This document shows positions 53,039 to 63,035 of a DNA stretch of 64,000 nt, piece by piece; positions within the stretch are counted from its first letter, which is position 1; the number at the start of each line of letters is the position of its first letter. Under the pieces are notes generated by a model. That model worked only from the letters and a program-made list of their open reading frames with translations. It searched no databases and had not been told where the DNA came from. The translations under genes were made by a program, and so were the position numbers. The stretch is from Sulfurospirillum diekertiae. GTDB taxonomy: Bacteria > Campylobacterota > Campylobacteria > Campylobacterales > Sulfurospirillaceae. The stretch lies in assembly GCF_002309535.1 (NCBI RefSeq), contig NZ_CP023275.1:372001-436000 (forward strand), in the 5' to 3' direction.

Positions 53039-55571
53039 ATGACAAAGAAAATGGATAGAAGATCGTTTTTAAAAGTAGGGGGAGGTGTTGCTGCTGTAGC
53101 AACAATGAACGCAAATGCAATTCCTTTAGTAGGGGATGGTCTTTTAAATGATTCAGAGGATGGCTTTAGTGCTTCTCACTTTGGTGCAGTCATCACGCAT
53201 TCACGCAATTCGCGTTTTGAAAGCGCGACCCCATTTGAAGGTGATGCCCACCCTGTGACGCTCATTGAAGGTTTGTACATACGCAACGGATCGCATTATG
53301 TATCCCTGTGTACGTGAGAGTTATTTGAAAAATGGATATAAAAGTGATAAAACAAAGCGTGGAAGTGACAAATTTGTGCGTGTTTCATGGGAAAAAGCCT
53401 ACGATTTGATTGCCAATGAGCTTAAACGTGTTTATAAAGATCACGGCTCAGACGCTGTCTTTGGTGGCAGTTACGGTTGGTTTTGTGTAGGTAGCTTAAA
53501 CAATCCACAAGCTTTGGTTGGCAGAATGCTAGGTATCGCCGGTGGCTACACTTCACGAACTTGCACCTATTCAACGCATGCTATTCGTCAAATAACGCCG
53601 TATATTACAGGCACTGATGAATCAACTGCTCCTGTTACTGTTTACCCTGTTATTATTGAAAATTCAGAATGTATCGTTTTTTGGGGAGCTGATCCAATTA
53701 ACACGAACCAAATTGCATGGGGTGTTCCTGATCATCAATCTTATATGTATATGAAAGAGCTAAAAGAAGCTGCTAAAAAGCGCAATATTAAGTTTTATAT
53801 TATTGATCCTGTATACAACAACACAGGGTTGTATTTTGGTGCAGAGCATATTCAAATTCGTCCAACAACCGATGTTGCACTGATGCTTGGTATTGCAAAT
53901 TATCTTTATACCGAAAATCTTTATGATAAAGATTTTGTCCATAAATATACCATAGGGTTTGATGAATTTGAAAAATACCTTGTAGGTGAAAGCGAAGATA
54001 TGGTTGCCAAAACACCTGAGTGGGCATCCAAAATTTGTGGCGTCGATGCCAATGTGATTAAAATGCTTGCCAAAGAGTTTGTGAGCAAACGTACTATGCT
54101 GATGGGTGGCTGGGGAACACAAAGGGCTCATCATGGAGAACAACCTAATTGGATGATGATTACCTTAGCCAGTATGATTGGACAAGTGGGACTTCCTGGT
54201 GGAGGATATGGCATGAGTTATCACTATTCAGATGGGGGTGTTCCAATGCCTGCGGCCGCTTCTGGTAATGCCCTCAGCGAAAAACCTATTAATGGCTCTG
54301 TAGGTGCTGTAGCAGATACTGAGAATGTTGCTGCTTCTCCTGGACTTTCTGGTATCAGTATCAACTCCAAAATGGATGGACCATGGAAACAACGAAAAAT
54401 CAATGTCATCCCTGTATCACGTATTGTTGAGTGCTTGGAAAATCCGGGGAAAGAATACAATTTTGATGGTAAAGCGTATAAATACCCCGAAATTAAAATG
54501 GCATACTGGGCAGGTGGCAATCCTTTCCATCATCACCAAGATCGTAACCGTATGGTTAAAGCATGGCAAAAACTCGATACATTTGTCGTTAATGAATGCT
54601 TTTGGACAGCAACAGCACGTATGGCAGACATCGTTCTTCCCGCAACAACTGAGCAAGAGCGCAATGACATCTCCAAATCACATTCAAACAGTTACATTTT
54701 TGCAATGAAACAAGCCGTTAAACCCGCTGGTGAAGCAATGGATGATTTCGATATTTTTGTTAATATCCTAAGACGCTTTGGTGCGAATGAAGTTCTTGCT
54801 TTTACCGAAGGAAAAACAAAGATGGAGTGGGTTGAGGCTTTCTACGCAGAATCCTACGATAAAGCCATCAAATCAGGTGTTAAAATGTTGCCATTTAAAG
54901 AGTTTTGGGAAAAAGGTTTTGTCAAATTTGAAACACCTGAGAGTGCTAAAAAATTTGTTAAACATGCTAAATTTAGGCAAAATCCTGTTATCAATCGTCT
55001 TGGAACACCTTCAGGTAAAATCGAGATTTTCTCTAAGAAAATTGCAGGTTATAACTATAAAGAGTGCAAAGGTCATCCAATGTGGTTTGAACCAATGGAG
55101 TGGTTGGGAAGTAAAGTCGCTAAAGAGTTTCCACTAAACTTGGTTTCTCCTCATCCAAAATATCGCCTTCACTCACAACTCAATAATACATGGTTACGTG
55201 ATCTTGAAGAGGTTGAAGGAAGAGAGCCGATTTGGATGCACCCTAAAGATGCTGCCAAACGTGGTATTCAAAATGGCGATATTGTGAGAGTATTTAACAA
55301 ACGTGGTCAAGTTCTTGCAGGAGCAGTCGTGACTGAAGCGGTCATGCAAGGGGTTGTGAGAATGCAAGAAGGTGCGTGGTATGATCCAGCAGAACCAGGA
55401 AAAGTGGGCACATTGTGTCGTCATGGGGATGTTAATGTCCTGATACCTGATGTGGGAACCTCAGAACTTGCTCAAGGTAACCAAGCAACAGCATTGGTCG
55501 AAATCGAGAAGTTTAAAGGAGAAGTTCCAGACATTGGAATTTTCAAAGCTCCAAAAATTAAAGGTGTATGA
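53039..55571 (+). pseudogene. TMAO/DMSO reductase-type molybdoenzyme (torA-like), frameshifted near the N-terminus
   Basis: Periplasmic bis-MGD enzyme of the TorA/DMSO reductase family. The first piece (53039-53317) has a perfect Tat signal (DRRSFLK) and continues to PFEGDAHPVTLIEGLY. The second piece, in another frame and open from 53265, resumes with ATDRIMYPCVRESYLKNGY and is intact to 55571: WGADPINTNQIAWG, the Ser in TYSTHAIR in the position of the Mo-ligand Ser, GGWGTQRAHHGEQPNWM and C-terminal HGDVNVLIPD. The frame change lies between about 53268 and 53310. It could be a real mutation, a reading error or, less likely, programmed shifting. If functional, it reduces TMAO or another N-/S-oxide with electrons from the cytochrome gene that follows. 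Confidence 0.8.
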
Positions 55572-56134
55572 TGCGTATAATGAAATTTTTAGCACCATTA
55601 TGTGCTGCAACAATGATGTTTGCGGCGGGGAATTCATTTTTAAGTAAAAATGCACAACTTTTTTCAGATGCAAAAGAGGGATCAGCTCTTGGAGAGCTGG
55701 TCGTCTCCTCGGCAGTCAAAGAACTTTCAAAAAGCGGTGATTTTACCGAAGTAGAGTTTGTTGGTTTTATGCCTGAAGGGAGTACGATTGCGTATGAAAA
55801 AACAGGTGTCCTTATGATAGGTTTTGAAGCGACGAAAGCCTCTGTTTATAAAGTGATTGGTCAAACCAAAGATGAGTACGATACGGTATGGTTAAACGTT
55901 TCGGTAAAAGGCTTTGTTAAAAGCGACGCACTTGGAAATGATAAATCAAAAATATTAGGCGAAGGAAAAACACTGTTTCAAGCTAAGTGTAGTACCTGCC
56001 ATGCCTTGCATGCTGAAGATGAGTTTGAGCCCAATGTTTGGCCGAGCATCTTAGAAGCAATGGGTCAGCAAGCAGGTCTTTCTAAGGCTGAGAAATTTAG
56101 CATTGAAAAGTACCTTCAAAATTTTACGAAATAA
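55568..56134 (+). CDS. periplasmic monoheme cytochrome c, torA partner
   Basis: 188 aa with a signal peptide (MKFLAPLCAATMMFAAG), an N-terminal region of unknown fold and one haem site CSTCH (about residues 140-144) with a downstream Met as possible sixth ligand. The start ATGATG overlaps the molybdoenzyme stop, so the two are co-translated. Campylobacter jejuni has the same molybdoenzyme/monoheme pair (Cj0264c/Cj0265c), where the cytochrome feeds electrons to the reductase. Confidence 0.85.
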   Translation: MMRIMKFLAPLCAATMMFAAGNSFLSKNAQLFSDAKEGSALGELVVSSAVKELSKSGDFTEVEFVGFMPEGSTIAYEKTGVLMIGFEATKASVYKVIGQTKDEYDTVWLNVSVKGFVKSDALGNDKSKILGEGKTLFQAKCSTCHALHAEDEFEPNVWPSILEAMGQQAGLSKAEKFSIEKYLQNFTK

Positions 56135-56142
56135 TGCTTCTG

Positions 56143-56176
56143 ACGCTTCGTTAGTCTTTTCTAGCGAAGCGTTTTT
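56143..56176 (+). terminator. intrinsic terminator after the molybdoenzyme operon
   Basis: ACGCTTCG pairs with CGAAGCGT, closed by an extended TTAG/CTAG inner region, followed by five Ts. Confidence 0.85.
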
Positions 56177-56222
56177 AATGGTAATCCACTCATCATGCCA
56201 AAAGACAAAATTGGCTAAAATC

Positions 56223-56234
56223 TTTACATGTAAA
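56223..56234. repeat. TTTACATGTAAA palindrome
   Basis: Exact copy 20 bases upstream of the response-regulator start. Confidence 0.95.
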
Positions 56235-56254
56235 GTCATTTAAAAGGAGCGTGA

Positions 56255-56941
56255 ATGGAACTTTGGTTGGAAAAACTCAAATCTTTACGATTGCTTTATG
56301 CTGAAGATGAAGAGGGAATTCGCAAACCTATGGCCAATACACTCTCATATTATCTAAAAGAGGTACTTGAAGCGCGCAATGGTGAAGAGGGGTTGGATAT
56401 TTACTATGAACAGCGCCCCGATATCATTTTAACCGATCTTAGAATGCCCAAAAAAGATGGGCTTTATATGGTCAAAGAGATCAGAAAGAGTGATAAAAAA
56501 ACCCCTATTTTAATGATTACCGCACATACTGATAAAGAGTATCTCCTTAGTGCCATTGAACTTAAGATCGAAAAATATCTGATCAAACCGATTGCTCTGG
56601 ATGAACTTTTGGGGGCGTTGAAACTCTGCATCAGCGAGATAGAACTAGGGCGATCTCTTTTTCTTGAGTGTAAAAATTGTCAGTTTGATTTTAATAACAA
56701 GCGCATTGTCCACAGCGATGGAAGTGAAGTTGAACTGACACATAAAGAGTCTGATTTTTTAGAGCTACTGTTGCGTAAAAAAGGGATGATCGTTAGCTAC
56801 GAAGAGATAGAAATAAATGTTTGGAAAGAGGAGTATATGAGTATTGCTGCCCTTCGAACATTGGTCAAGTCTCTACGTAAAAAGCTTCCCAATAGTTTTA
56901 TTAGAAACCATTCCCAAACAGGGTACAGTTTTGAGGTTTAA
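56255..56941 (+). CDS. OmpR-family response regulator
   Basis: 228 aa. Receiver domain with acidic pocket (AEDEE, Asp18), phospho-acceptor Asp61 in LTDLRMPKKDG, Thr in MITAH and Lys in YLIKP; then a winged-helix DNA-binding domain (ELTHKESDFLELLLRKKGMI, IAALRTLVKSLRKKL, RNHSQTGYSFEV). First gene of an operon with a binding protein and a kinase. Probable target: the molybdoenzyme operon just upstream. A palindrome ends 20 bases before the start. Confidence 0.93.
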   Translation: MELWLEKLKSLRLLYAEDEEGIRKPMANTLSYYLKEVLEARNGEEGLDIYYEQRPDIILTDLRMPKKDGLYMVKEIRKSDKKTPILMITAHTDKEYLLSAIELKIEKYLIKPIALDELLGALKLCISEIELGRSLFLECKNCQFDFNNKRIVHSDGSEVELTHKESDFLELLLRKKGMIVSYEEIEINVWKEEYMSIAALRTLVKSLRKKLPNSFIRNHSQTGYSFEV

Positions 56942-58526
56942 ACAATTTTTTGCTCTCTTAATCGTACTTGGAACACTGTGTGTATATGCCGTCGAAACGG
57001 AGTATCATGAAGATTCAAGTGCTCAAAGAGCTTTACATGTAAAAGACCCAAGATCGCACATCAAGATATTTTTACCTGCAATGCCCTACGTCAGCGTAGC
57101 ACGTTTAATCAACGAAGGTTTAGTTAGGCTTGCTGATAATGAGCAAGGATGGGAGTACTCTTTAGCCACACAATGTTTAAAAAAAACGCCTCTTCTTTAT
57201 GAATGTGATTTGCGTCAAGGTGTGAAATTTCAAGATGGAACAGCTTTCAATGCTGATGCTGTCATCAATAATTTTCACTATTTTATGGCACAACCTATCA
57301 ATTATACGGATATCAACCATCGCCTCAAAGGCGTTGAAAAACTCTCTGATTATAAGATAAAAATAGAGTTGTATAAGCCTTATGGGATGCTGTTTCGAGA
57401 CCTTGCGCGTATTAATTTTTATACGGAAGCGTATTTGAAAAAATTTGCATGGAGAGGTGCAGCAACAGGTCCAAATATTGAAGAGGCAGGACCTTATGGC
57501 TTAGGACCTTATGTCTTGGTTGAAGGCGTCATCACAGGACGAAAACAAACACCCAAAGTTATTTTAAAAGCAAATCCGTACTATTGGGAAAAAGGGTTTC
57601 CTAAAATTGAAACGATTACGTTATATACACAGCTTGAAACCGATAAAGCACTTAAAATGATGACAGAGCATGAAGGGGAGCTTGATTTTATGCCCATTCC
57701 CTTTAATAAAAAAATAGAGACTATGCTTTCGGCGTATTCTAAATTGGTTATTTTGCCTTCAACCAATAATTTTGCACTTTATTTTAATTTAATTAAAAAA
57801 GATTCACCCGTATACGATAAAAAAGTACGTCAAGCCCTTAATTGTGCTTTAAATCAATATAACCTTTTAACTTTTACCTATAAACAAGAAGGTTCCTTAA
57901 ATCGTGAAGCATTGCGTGTCAACGAGTGTCCTTTAAATCATGAAGAGATATCAGAAGCTCTTAATAATAAACACTTCAAGATCGTTACACAAGATTCACT
58001 TCTGTTTTTATGGAAAGGCATTGAGTACCAACTCTCTCAGTACAATGTTACATTACACTATACGATTACCTCTGATGAAAAGATGGTTTATGACTTTTTG
58101 CTTTCTAACAATGAGACTGTTCAAGATTGGGATATTTTGAGTCAAAATACCATAGATTGGTATGGTCGTCATCCTTGGTTAATATTTTTTAATTACCAAG
58201 AGGGAAACCCCTGGAGTTTTGTACGAGGAGATAAGATCATGCAATCGTATATATCCGATTTTTTTGGACTTGAGCAAAATACACCTGAATTTAATGTGTT
58301 ATGTGAAAAGATACGTCAACGCGCTAAAGAAGAGGCTTATATGTTGTTTGTTCCTACACCAAACAATGTATTTGCTATGAATAAAGAGTTGGTTTTTGAG
58401 CCGTTAGGCATTGGTATGCAACCTTTTTGGAAAGCCAATATTACCGATCAACACTGGTCCATTCGTGGCGATAAGCCTTATCCCAAAGAGCTTCAAGTCC
58501 CTATCTTTCCAAAGCGACTACCATGA
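56931..58526 (+). CDS. periplasmic SBP family 5 (peptide/nickel-type) binding protein, probable sensor
   Basis: 531 aa. Signal peptide (RFKQFFALLIVLGTLCVYA) and the family 5 fold: CDLRQGVKFQDGTAFNADAV, LYKPYGMLFRDLARINFY, GLGPYVLVEG, KANPYYWEKG, VRQALNCALNQ. No ABC permease or ATPase genes are near; instead it lies between a response regulator and a histidine kinase with overlaps on both sides. This suggests it presents a ligand to the kinase rather than to a transporter. Start is TTG at 56931, overlapping the regulator by 11 bases; the longer frame from 56844 would lack a signal peptide. Confidence 0.85.
   Translation: MRFKQFFALLIVLGTLCVYAVETEYHEDSSAQRALHVKDPRSHIKIFLPAMPYVSVARLINEGLVRLADNEQGWEYSLATQCLKKTPLLYECDLRQGVKFQDGTAFNADAVINNFHYFMAQPINYTDINHRLKGVEKLSDYKIKIELYKPYGMLFRDLARINFYTEAYLKKFAWRGAATGPNIEEAGPYGLGPYVLVEGVITGRKQTPKVILKANPYYWEKGFPKIETITLYTQLETDKALKMMTEHEGELDFMPIPFNKKIETMLSAYSKLVILPSTNNFALYFNLIKKDSPVYDKKVRQALNCALNQYNLLTFTYKQEGSLNREALRVNECPLNHEEISEALNNKHFKIVTQDSLLFLWKGIEYQLSQYNVTLHYTITSDEKMVYDFLLSNNETVQDWDILSQNTIDWYGRHPWLIFFNYQEGNPWSFVRGDKIMQSYISDFFGLEQNTPEFNVLCEKIRQRAKEEAYMLFVPTPNNVFAMNKELVFEPLGIGMQPFWKANITDQHWSIRGDKPYPKELQVPIFPKRLP
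57032..57043. repeat. TTTACATGTAAA palindrome
   Basis: Exact copy inside the binding-protein gene (LHVK), just after the signal peptide region. Confidence 0.95.
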
Positions 58527-60202
58527 AAAAGATCCAGATAAAATATAAACTGTTTTTATTGTTTAGCGTTTCATTCATTGGAATGTTGATCCTTGCAGAG
58601 CGTTCGTTTAAACTTTCACAAGAGAACATCAGCAATGCTACGACCATTTTTGAAAACTCACAAAGTACACAGCATTTGCAAGAGAATTACATTGAGCCTA
58701 TTAATGCTTTGCGTGAAATGAGTCTTTCCTTAGTCATGTCACCGAATGAGGATTATCGTAAAACGATTGAAGTTGATATTATGAAACAGAAAGAGCGCCT
58801 TGAAGAGAATTTTCTCAAACTTGATTCAAAAACATATGATTTTTGGAAAGCATATGCTAGCAGTGTGGAAAAAACGTGTGGTTATCTTGCCGCACATTTT
58901 GAGGAGGGTGCATTTGTCTATGTTAATTCCATTGAACGTGACCACTACTATGCACTTTTAAATCGTCTCAAGGCGCTCCAGCATGATGCTGTAAATCAAG
59001 CAGAACACAATTTTGCGGATATTCAAACCAGTGCACAGGCTTTGAAATATGAATTGGCCATTTTGATTCTTGCTCTTTCCAGTCTCGTCTTTACTGTAGG
59101 ATATTTGCTCTCCAACCATATCGTTTCTTCGATCTTGAAGTTGCAAGAAGGGCTTAAAGATTTTTTTGGTTACTTGGAAACAAAAAGTGTATCACCAAAG
59201 CCGATTGAACTGACTAGTCGAGATGAGTTAGAGGATATGTCACAACTGCTCAATCGTAGTATTGCTAAAGCTTCTGCCAACATTGAACAAGACATTGTTT
59301 TTGTCGAAGATGCTATTAGTGTGGTCAATGATCTTAAAATGGGAAAACTCTCTTCACGTTTACATGCGACGGCGCAAGCCCAAGAGTTGCAATTACTCAA
59401 AGATGTGGTCAATGCCATGATTGATAACTTGGAATCTAAGATCAATGAAGAGATTTTTAAACGCAGTGAGCAAGAAAAACTGCTGATTCAACAGAGCAAG
59501 CTTGCCAGTATGGGTGAGATGATTGGCAATATTGCGCATCAATGGAGGCAACCATTGGGAGAGATGAGTGCTCTTTTGATTAACCTTCAAGTGAAGCATG
59601 AGTTCAACGATTTGGATGATGCCTATATGCTGACATCCATTCAGCAGTGTGTTAAAATCAATGCGTTCATGTCAGGAACCATTAGTGATTTTCAAAATTT
59701 TTTCAAGCCTTCTAAAGAGAAAGAGGTTTTTGAAATCAGTGAAGCATGTGAGCGAGCTATTTCTATTTTACAAGCCTCACTGAAGTACCACGGTATTGAA
59801 TTTTCATTTGATATCTCCGAAAAAATGGAAGTGCTTGGTTATCCCAATGAGTTTGCTCAAGCATTGCTCAATATTCTTTCCAATGCCAAAGATGTTCTCA
59901 GTGAACGTGAGATCAGCAATCCCTTTATTCGGTTGTATCTCAAAAAAGGGTACAAATACATTTTGATTGTGATTGAAGATAATGGTGGAGGAATTGCCAG
60001 AGAACATATGGACCGCATTTTTGAGCCTTACTTTACCACCAAATATGCAAAACAAGGTACTGGTATTGGGCTTTATATGACAAAGATGATTATTGAAAAT
60101 AATATGGGTGGCGTTATCAATGTTAAAAATACAGAATCAGGAGCTCTTTTTACCATTAAATTACCGAGTGTTATGGACGCGGACACTGTTGACTTAGCCT
60201 AA
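58523..60202 (+). CDS. membrane sensor histidine kinase
   Basis: 559 aa. Membrane helix (about 9-25), four-helix-type periplasmic region (about 30-175), second helix (about 178-195), HAMP-like linker, then a kinase core with the phospho-acceptor His339 in GNIAHQWRQPL (the HisKA_4 style common in Campylobacterota), N-box LLNILSNAKDVL, G1 VIEDNGGGI, G2 GTGIGLYM. The ATG overlaps the binding-protein stop (ATGA). It should phosphorylate the 56255 regulator, with the binding protein as the probable input. Confidence 0.93.
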   Translation: MKKIQIKYKLFLLFSVSFIGMLILAERSFKLSQENISNATTIFENSQSTQHLQENYIEPINALREMSLSLVMSPNEDYRKTIEVDIMKQKERLEENFLKLDSKTYDFWKAYASSVEKTCGYLAAHFEEGAFVYVNSIERDHYYALLNRLKALQHDAVNQAEHNFADIQTSAQALKYELAILILALSSLVFTVGYLLSNHIVSSILKLQEGLKDFFGYLETKSVSPKPIELTSRDELEDMSQLLNRSIAKASANIEQDIVFVEDAISVVNDLKMGKLSSRLHATAQAQELQLLKDVVNAMIDNLESKINEEIFKRSEQEKLLIQQSKLASMGEMIGNIAHQWRQPLGEMSALLINLQVKHEFNDLDDAYMLTSIQQCVKINAFMSGTISDFQNFFKPSKEKEVFEISEACERAISILQASLKYHGIEFSFDISEKMEVLGYPNEFAQALLNILSNAKDVLSEREISNPFIRLYLKKGYKYILIVIEDNGGGIAREHMDRIFEPYFTTKYAKQGTGIGLYMTKMIIENNMGGVINVKNTESGALFTIKLPSVMDADTVDLA

Positions 60203-60209
60203 AACAAAG

Positions 60210-60240
60210 TTTACATGTAAGGATTTTCCTTACATGTAAA
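60210..60240. terminator. hairpin built from two palindromes
   Basis: TTTACATGTAAGGA pairs perfectly with TCCTTACATGTAAA around a short T-rich loop, between the kinase gene and the convergent chemoreceptor gene. Each arm is itself a copy of the dispersed palindrome. Confidence 0.75.
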
Positions 60241-60245
60241 AAGGG

Positions 60246-61697
60246 CTACGCCTTAGTATTTTTTTCTGCAATCATGGCATCGAGGGTGACAAAAAGTGTT
60301 TTACTCTCATTTTCAATCTCTTTAAAGTAGTTGATAATTTGCACTTTTTCATCTAAGAGATTAGAAGAGGTAGCACGAATCAATTTAGCGACTTCGAGAA
60401 CATGATTGTGGAAGTTCTGATGCGGTTTATAAAGCTCTTTAAAGCTTTTAGTTTCTCCAAAAATCTTCTCACCATCATGGTGATACCACTCGCCAAGACT
60501 GCACGTCTCATGGTTTTGGAATACAACATCTTTATCATTGACATAAACGGCACTGTAAGCATTAGATTTAAAGATAGCATGGTTCATCTTCGCCAAGGTA
60601 ATGAAGATCGTTTGCTGAATGGTATTGATATTGATCGAAGTGGTATTGGAGTGGGATATAAGGCTATTGAAAGTCGTACTTAATTTATCAAGTGTTTTCG
60701 TGGAAGCATCGGCATCGCTTTTCATGGCTTCGGCATTGGTCTCAAGACCCGATGTCTCTTGTTGGAGCATCTTAATGGATACTGCAATTTCAGCCGTTGC
60801 CTTTTGTGTTGTTTCAGCCAGTTTGCGAACTTCATCCGCAACTACGGCAAAACCACGACCATGTTCTCCCGCTCGTGCTGCTTCAATGGCGGCATTGAGT
60901 GCCAATAGATTGGTTTTATCAGCAATATCGTTAATCATATCAACCACATTACTAATGTCGCGGGTACGTTGCGCAAGGACACCAATACTCTGTTCATTTT
61001 GATTCACAAATTCAACCAATGAGGTGATTTTAGCAATCGTATCACGTAGATTTTGGTAACTGCCCTTAGTCTCATCTGCATAGATTTCACCGTCGTGTGC
61101 AATCTCTTTAAGACGCTCTACAATGGTGGATAAGTTGGATTGTACGGTCGAAAAGTCATGCGATCCACTGCTGATTTGCGCAAGTTCAGCGTTGAGGGTA
61201 TTTCGTGCAATAAATTCATGCGTTTGCTGCATAGCACGAACGGATTGATTGACCATATTGGTCTGCTCCCTAAACTCACCATGCATTCCCTTTTGTAAAA
61301 TTTTACGGCTAAAATCTTCTTTGGATGCTGCTAAAATGGTAGATTTTATCTCTTTGGTAACCAGTTCAAAATTATCTAAAAGGGAGTTCATATTGGAGCA
61401 GAGAAGTTTGAGTTCGCCTCCATCATTGACATTCACAATACGACCATGCAAATTTCCGTGTTCGCTCTCTTTGACAATATCAGCTAACGCATGAATGGTC
61501 TTTTGCACTTTACGAATATTGATAAACATGAACCAACCCAATCCAAAATTACAGAGATTGATAATTTGAATCCAGTGGAAGCCATTAACCGTAACCTCTA
61601 AACAGAATGCAATAAAAAAAATAACCAGCGAAATAAGGTTGGCATCTTGAATTTTGGCTAGAGAAGATCTATTCATAAGAGAGGATGAAGGCATCAT
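60246..61697 (-). CDS. methyl-accepting chemotaxis protein with C-terminal CZB zinc domain
   Basis: 483 aa. Two close hydrophobic segments (about 21-60) with almost no periplasmic loop, a HAMP-like stretch, the signalling hairpin ([20 protein letters not shown] preceded by [20 protein letters not shown]) and a C-terminal CZB zinc-binding domain ([14 protein letters not shown], then [10 protein letters not shown] and HQNFHNHV). Without a sensor domain of its own it probably relies on the PAS protein encoded just upstream, as CetA relies on CetB in C. jejuni energy taxis. AAAGG precedes the ATG at 61697, which overlaps the PAS gene by 29 bases. Confidence 0.9.
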   Translation of the reverse strand: MMPSSSLMNRSSLAKIQDANLISLVIFFIAFCLEVTVNGFHWIQIINLCNFGLGWFMFINIRKVQKTIHALADIVKESEHGNLHGRIVNVNDGGELKLLCSNMNSLLDNFELVTKEIKSTILAASKEDFSRKILQKGMHGEFREQTNMVNQSVRAMQQTHEFIARNTLNAELAQISSGSHDFSTVQSNLSTIVERLKEIAHDGEIYADETKGSYQNLRDTIAKITSLVEFVNQNEQSIGVLAQRTRDISNVVDMINDIADKTNLLALNAAIEAARAGEHGRGFAVVADEVRKLAETTQKATAEIAVSIKMLQQETSGLETNAEAMKSDADASTKTLDKLSTTFNSLISHSNTTSININTIQQTIFITLAKMNHAIFKSNAYSAVYVNDKDVVFQNHETCSLGEWYHHDGEKIFGETKSFKELYKPHQNFHNHVLEVAKLIRATSSNLLDEKVQIINYFKEIENESKTLFVTLDAMIAEKNTKA

Positions 61698-62175
61698 AAC
61701 TGACCTTTAACTGAGATAGGGTAGTGTCTAAAAGTGCGCGAGAAGCTTGTACACCACCTGTTTGTTCTGCATCAAGCATTCTTTTATACAGAGGAATAAT
61801 CACTTCAAGCCCTTTTGGACTTGGTGCACGGCGTACAGAGTGATAACCAATGATTTGATTTGTTTTAGTATCGGTAACGGGAGTAATATACGCATGAACC
61901 CAATAGTAATAATTGTTTTTCGTACGATTTTTGACGTATGCAAAAACTTCATTTCCCGCTTGCACACGGTCCCATAAAAGTTTGAAAATAGCTTTAGGCA
62001 TATCCGGATGGCGCAAGATATTGTGTGGCATGCCGATAAGTTCTTGTTCTTTATAACCAGAAATCTCAATAAAAAGATCGTTGGCATAAGTAATTCTACC
62101 TTTTAGGTCAGTTTTGGAGACAATAAAAAGGTTTTCGTCAAAGTGAAGTTCTTCACCTTTTTGAGTAATAGACAC
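61669..62175 (-). CDS. PAS-domain energy-taxis protein, CetB/Aer-like
   Basis: 168 aa with one PAS domain (about 15-125): [74 protein letters not shown]. This is the Aer-type PAS, which binds FAD and reports redox state. No membrane segment. GTG at 62175 follows AGAGGAG; the longer frame to 62226 lacks a ribosome binding site. It overlaps the chemoreceptor gene, giving a split Aer in two proteins. Confidence 0.88.
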   Translation of the reverse strand: MSITQKGEELHFDENLFIVSKTDLKGRITYANDLFIEISGYKEQELIGMPHNILRHPDMPKAIFKLLWDRVQAGNEVFAYVKNRTKNNYYYWVHAYITPVTDTKTNQIIGYHSVRRAPSPKGLEVIIPLYKRMLDAEQTGGVQASRALLDTTLSQLKVSYDAFILSYE

Positions 62176-62314
62176 GGCAGTAACTCCTCTAAATCCAATT
62201 AAAATTAAAAAAACTAGTATAACCAAAAAAGAGATAACTCATCACCACCTAAATGATGAATATCTATTCACTTTTCAAAAGATTACCTTTAGTAACAAAT
62301 GTAATTTTGGTATT

Positions 62315-62791
62315 TTATTTGTCGGTTTTAAATGAAAAAACGGCTCCCAAACTGTGCCTGTTTTGATTGAGAATCACATTGGCTTGCCAGATCATATTTC
62401 CCATAATACATGTTGGAAGCATTCCTTCTCCCTCAAAGATACCCGTAGTCGTTTTGGTGAGCTTAATGGTATGTAATCCCATATTCATATTGGTTGCAAA
62501 AAGCTTTATTTCAATCGTCGGAAGGTCACTGGGTGTGGTAACTTTAAAGTGCAATGGCTTCATTAAAGGGATACTTTTAGGTTCTATGTCTAAACGAAGG
62601 AGTGATCCGTCACTCAGCGTTACTTCACAGGCACTCTGATGTAGATCGCATGCTGGATCGGTACTGACAAAATTCGTTTCTCCCACCCACCATTGGTAGA
62701 CATCTTTGGCATCAATCAGAACATAAGCTGCAATGAGTACAACAGCTAAAATTTCTACAGCAAGGAATTTCAAAAAACGAGGAGATGGCAT
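62315..62791 (-). CDS. membrane-anchored periplasmic hypothetical protein, 158 aa
   Basis: One N-terminal membrane helix (about 8-27, FLAVEILAVVLIAAYVLI) and a beta-rich periplasmic domain. Notable are a Cys pair in DPACDLHQSACEV, a Met-rich ATNMNMGLH and MLPTCIMGNMIW, which could bind a metal such as copper; the layout vaguely recalls FixH/YtkA-type domains. Not assigned. AAGGA is correctly spaced from the ATG at 62791. Confidence 0.65.
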   Translation of the reverse strand: MPSPRFLKFLAVEILAVVLIAAYVLIDAKDVYQWWVGETNFVSTDPACDLHQSACEVTLSDGSLLRLDIEPKSIPLMKPLHFKVTTPSDLPTIEIKLFATNMNMGLHTIKLTKTTTGIFEGEGMLPTCIMGNMIWQANVILNQNRHSLGAVFSFKTDK

Positions 62792-62882
62792 GTGTTTATC
62801 CTTCAAAAAGAGTGGAAAAAGTTTAGCATCTCTTGAGTAAATTTTGAGTAAATCTCTTTTATGTATGCGAGAAATTTTGTGT

Positions 62883-62924
62883 CAGCGTGAGAGAAAATTA
62901 AGGGCTTTTTTTCTTTTCACGCTG
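62883..62924. other. long hairpin in the gap before the nuoG-like gene
   Basis: CAGCGTGA pairs with TCACGCTG, with AGAAAA/TTTTCTT extending the stem. It lies between divergent genes, so it is not an obvious terminator; it may be a regulatory or repeat element. Confidence 0.4.
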
Positions 62925-63035
62925 TTGTTCTGAAATAAGTTCCGCAAGAACGTTAGTAAACTCGCTGCGACAGCTATTTTAAAGTATATGCTCGCTAGAA
63001 TTGAAGCATAACGTCCAAATGAGGATAGCAATTTT

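Noticed and set aside
62925..63010. Possible fourth copy of the intergenic repeat before the nuoG-like gene
   Set aside because: Only short blocks (AACGTTAGTAAACTC) resemble the repeat; too weak to call by eye.
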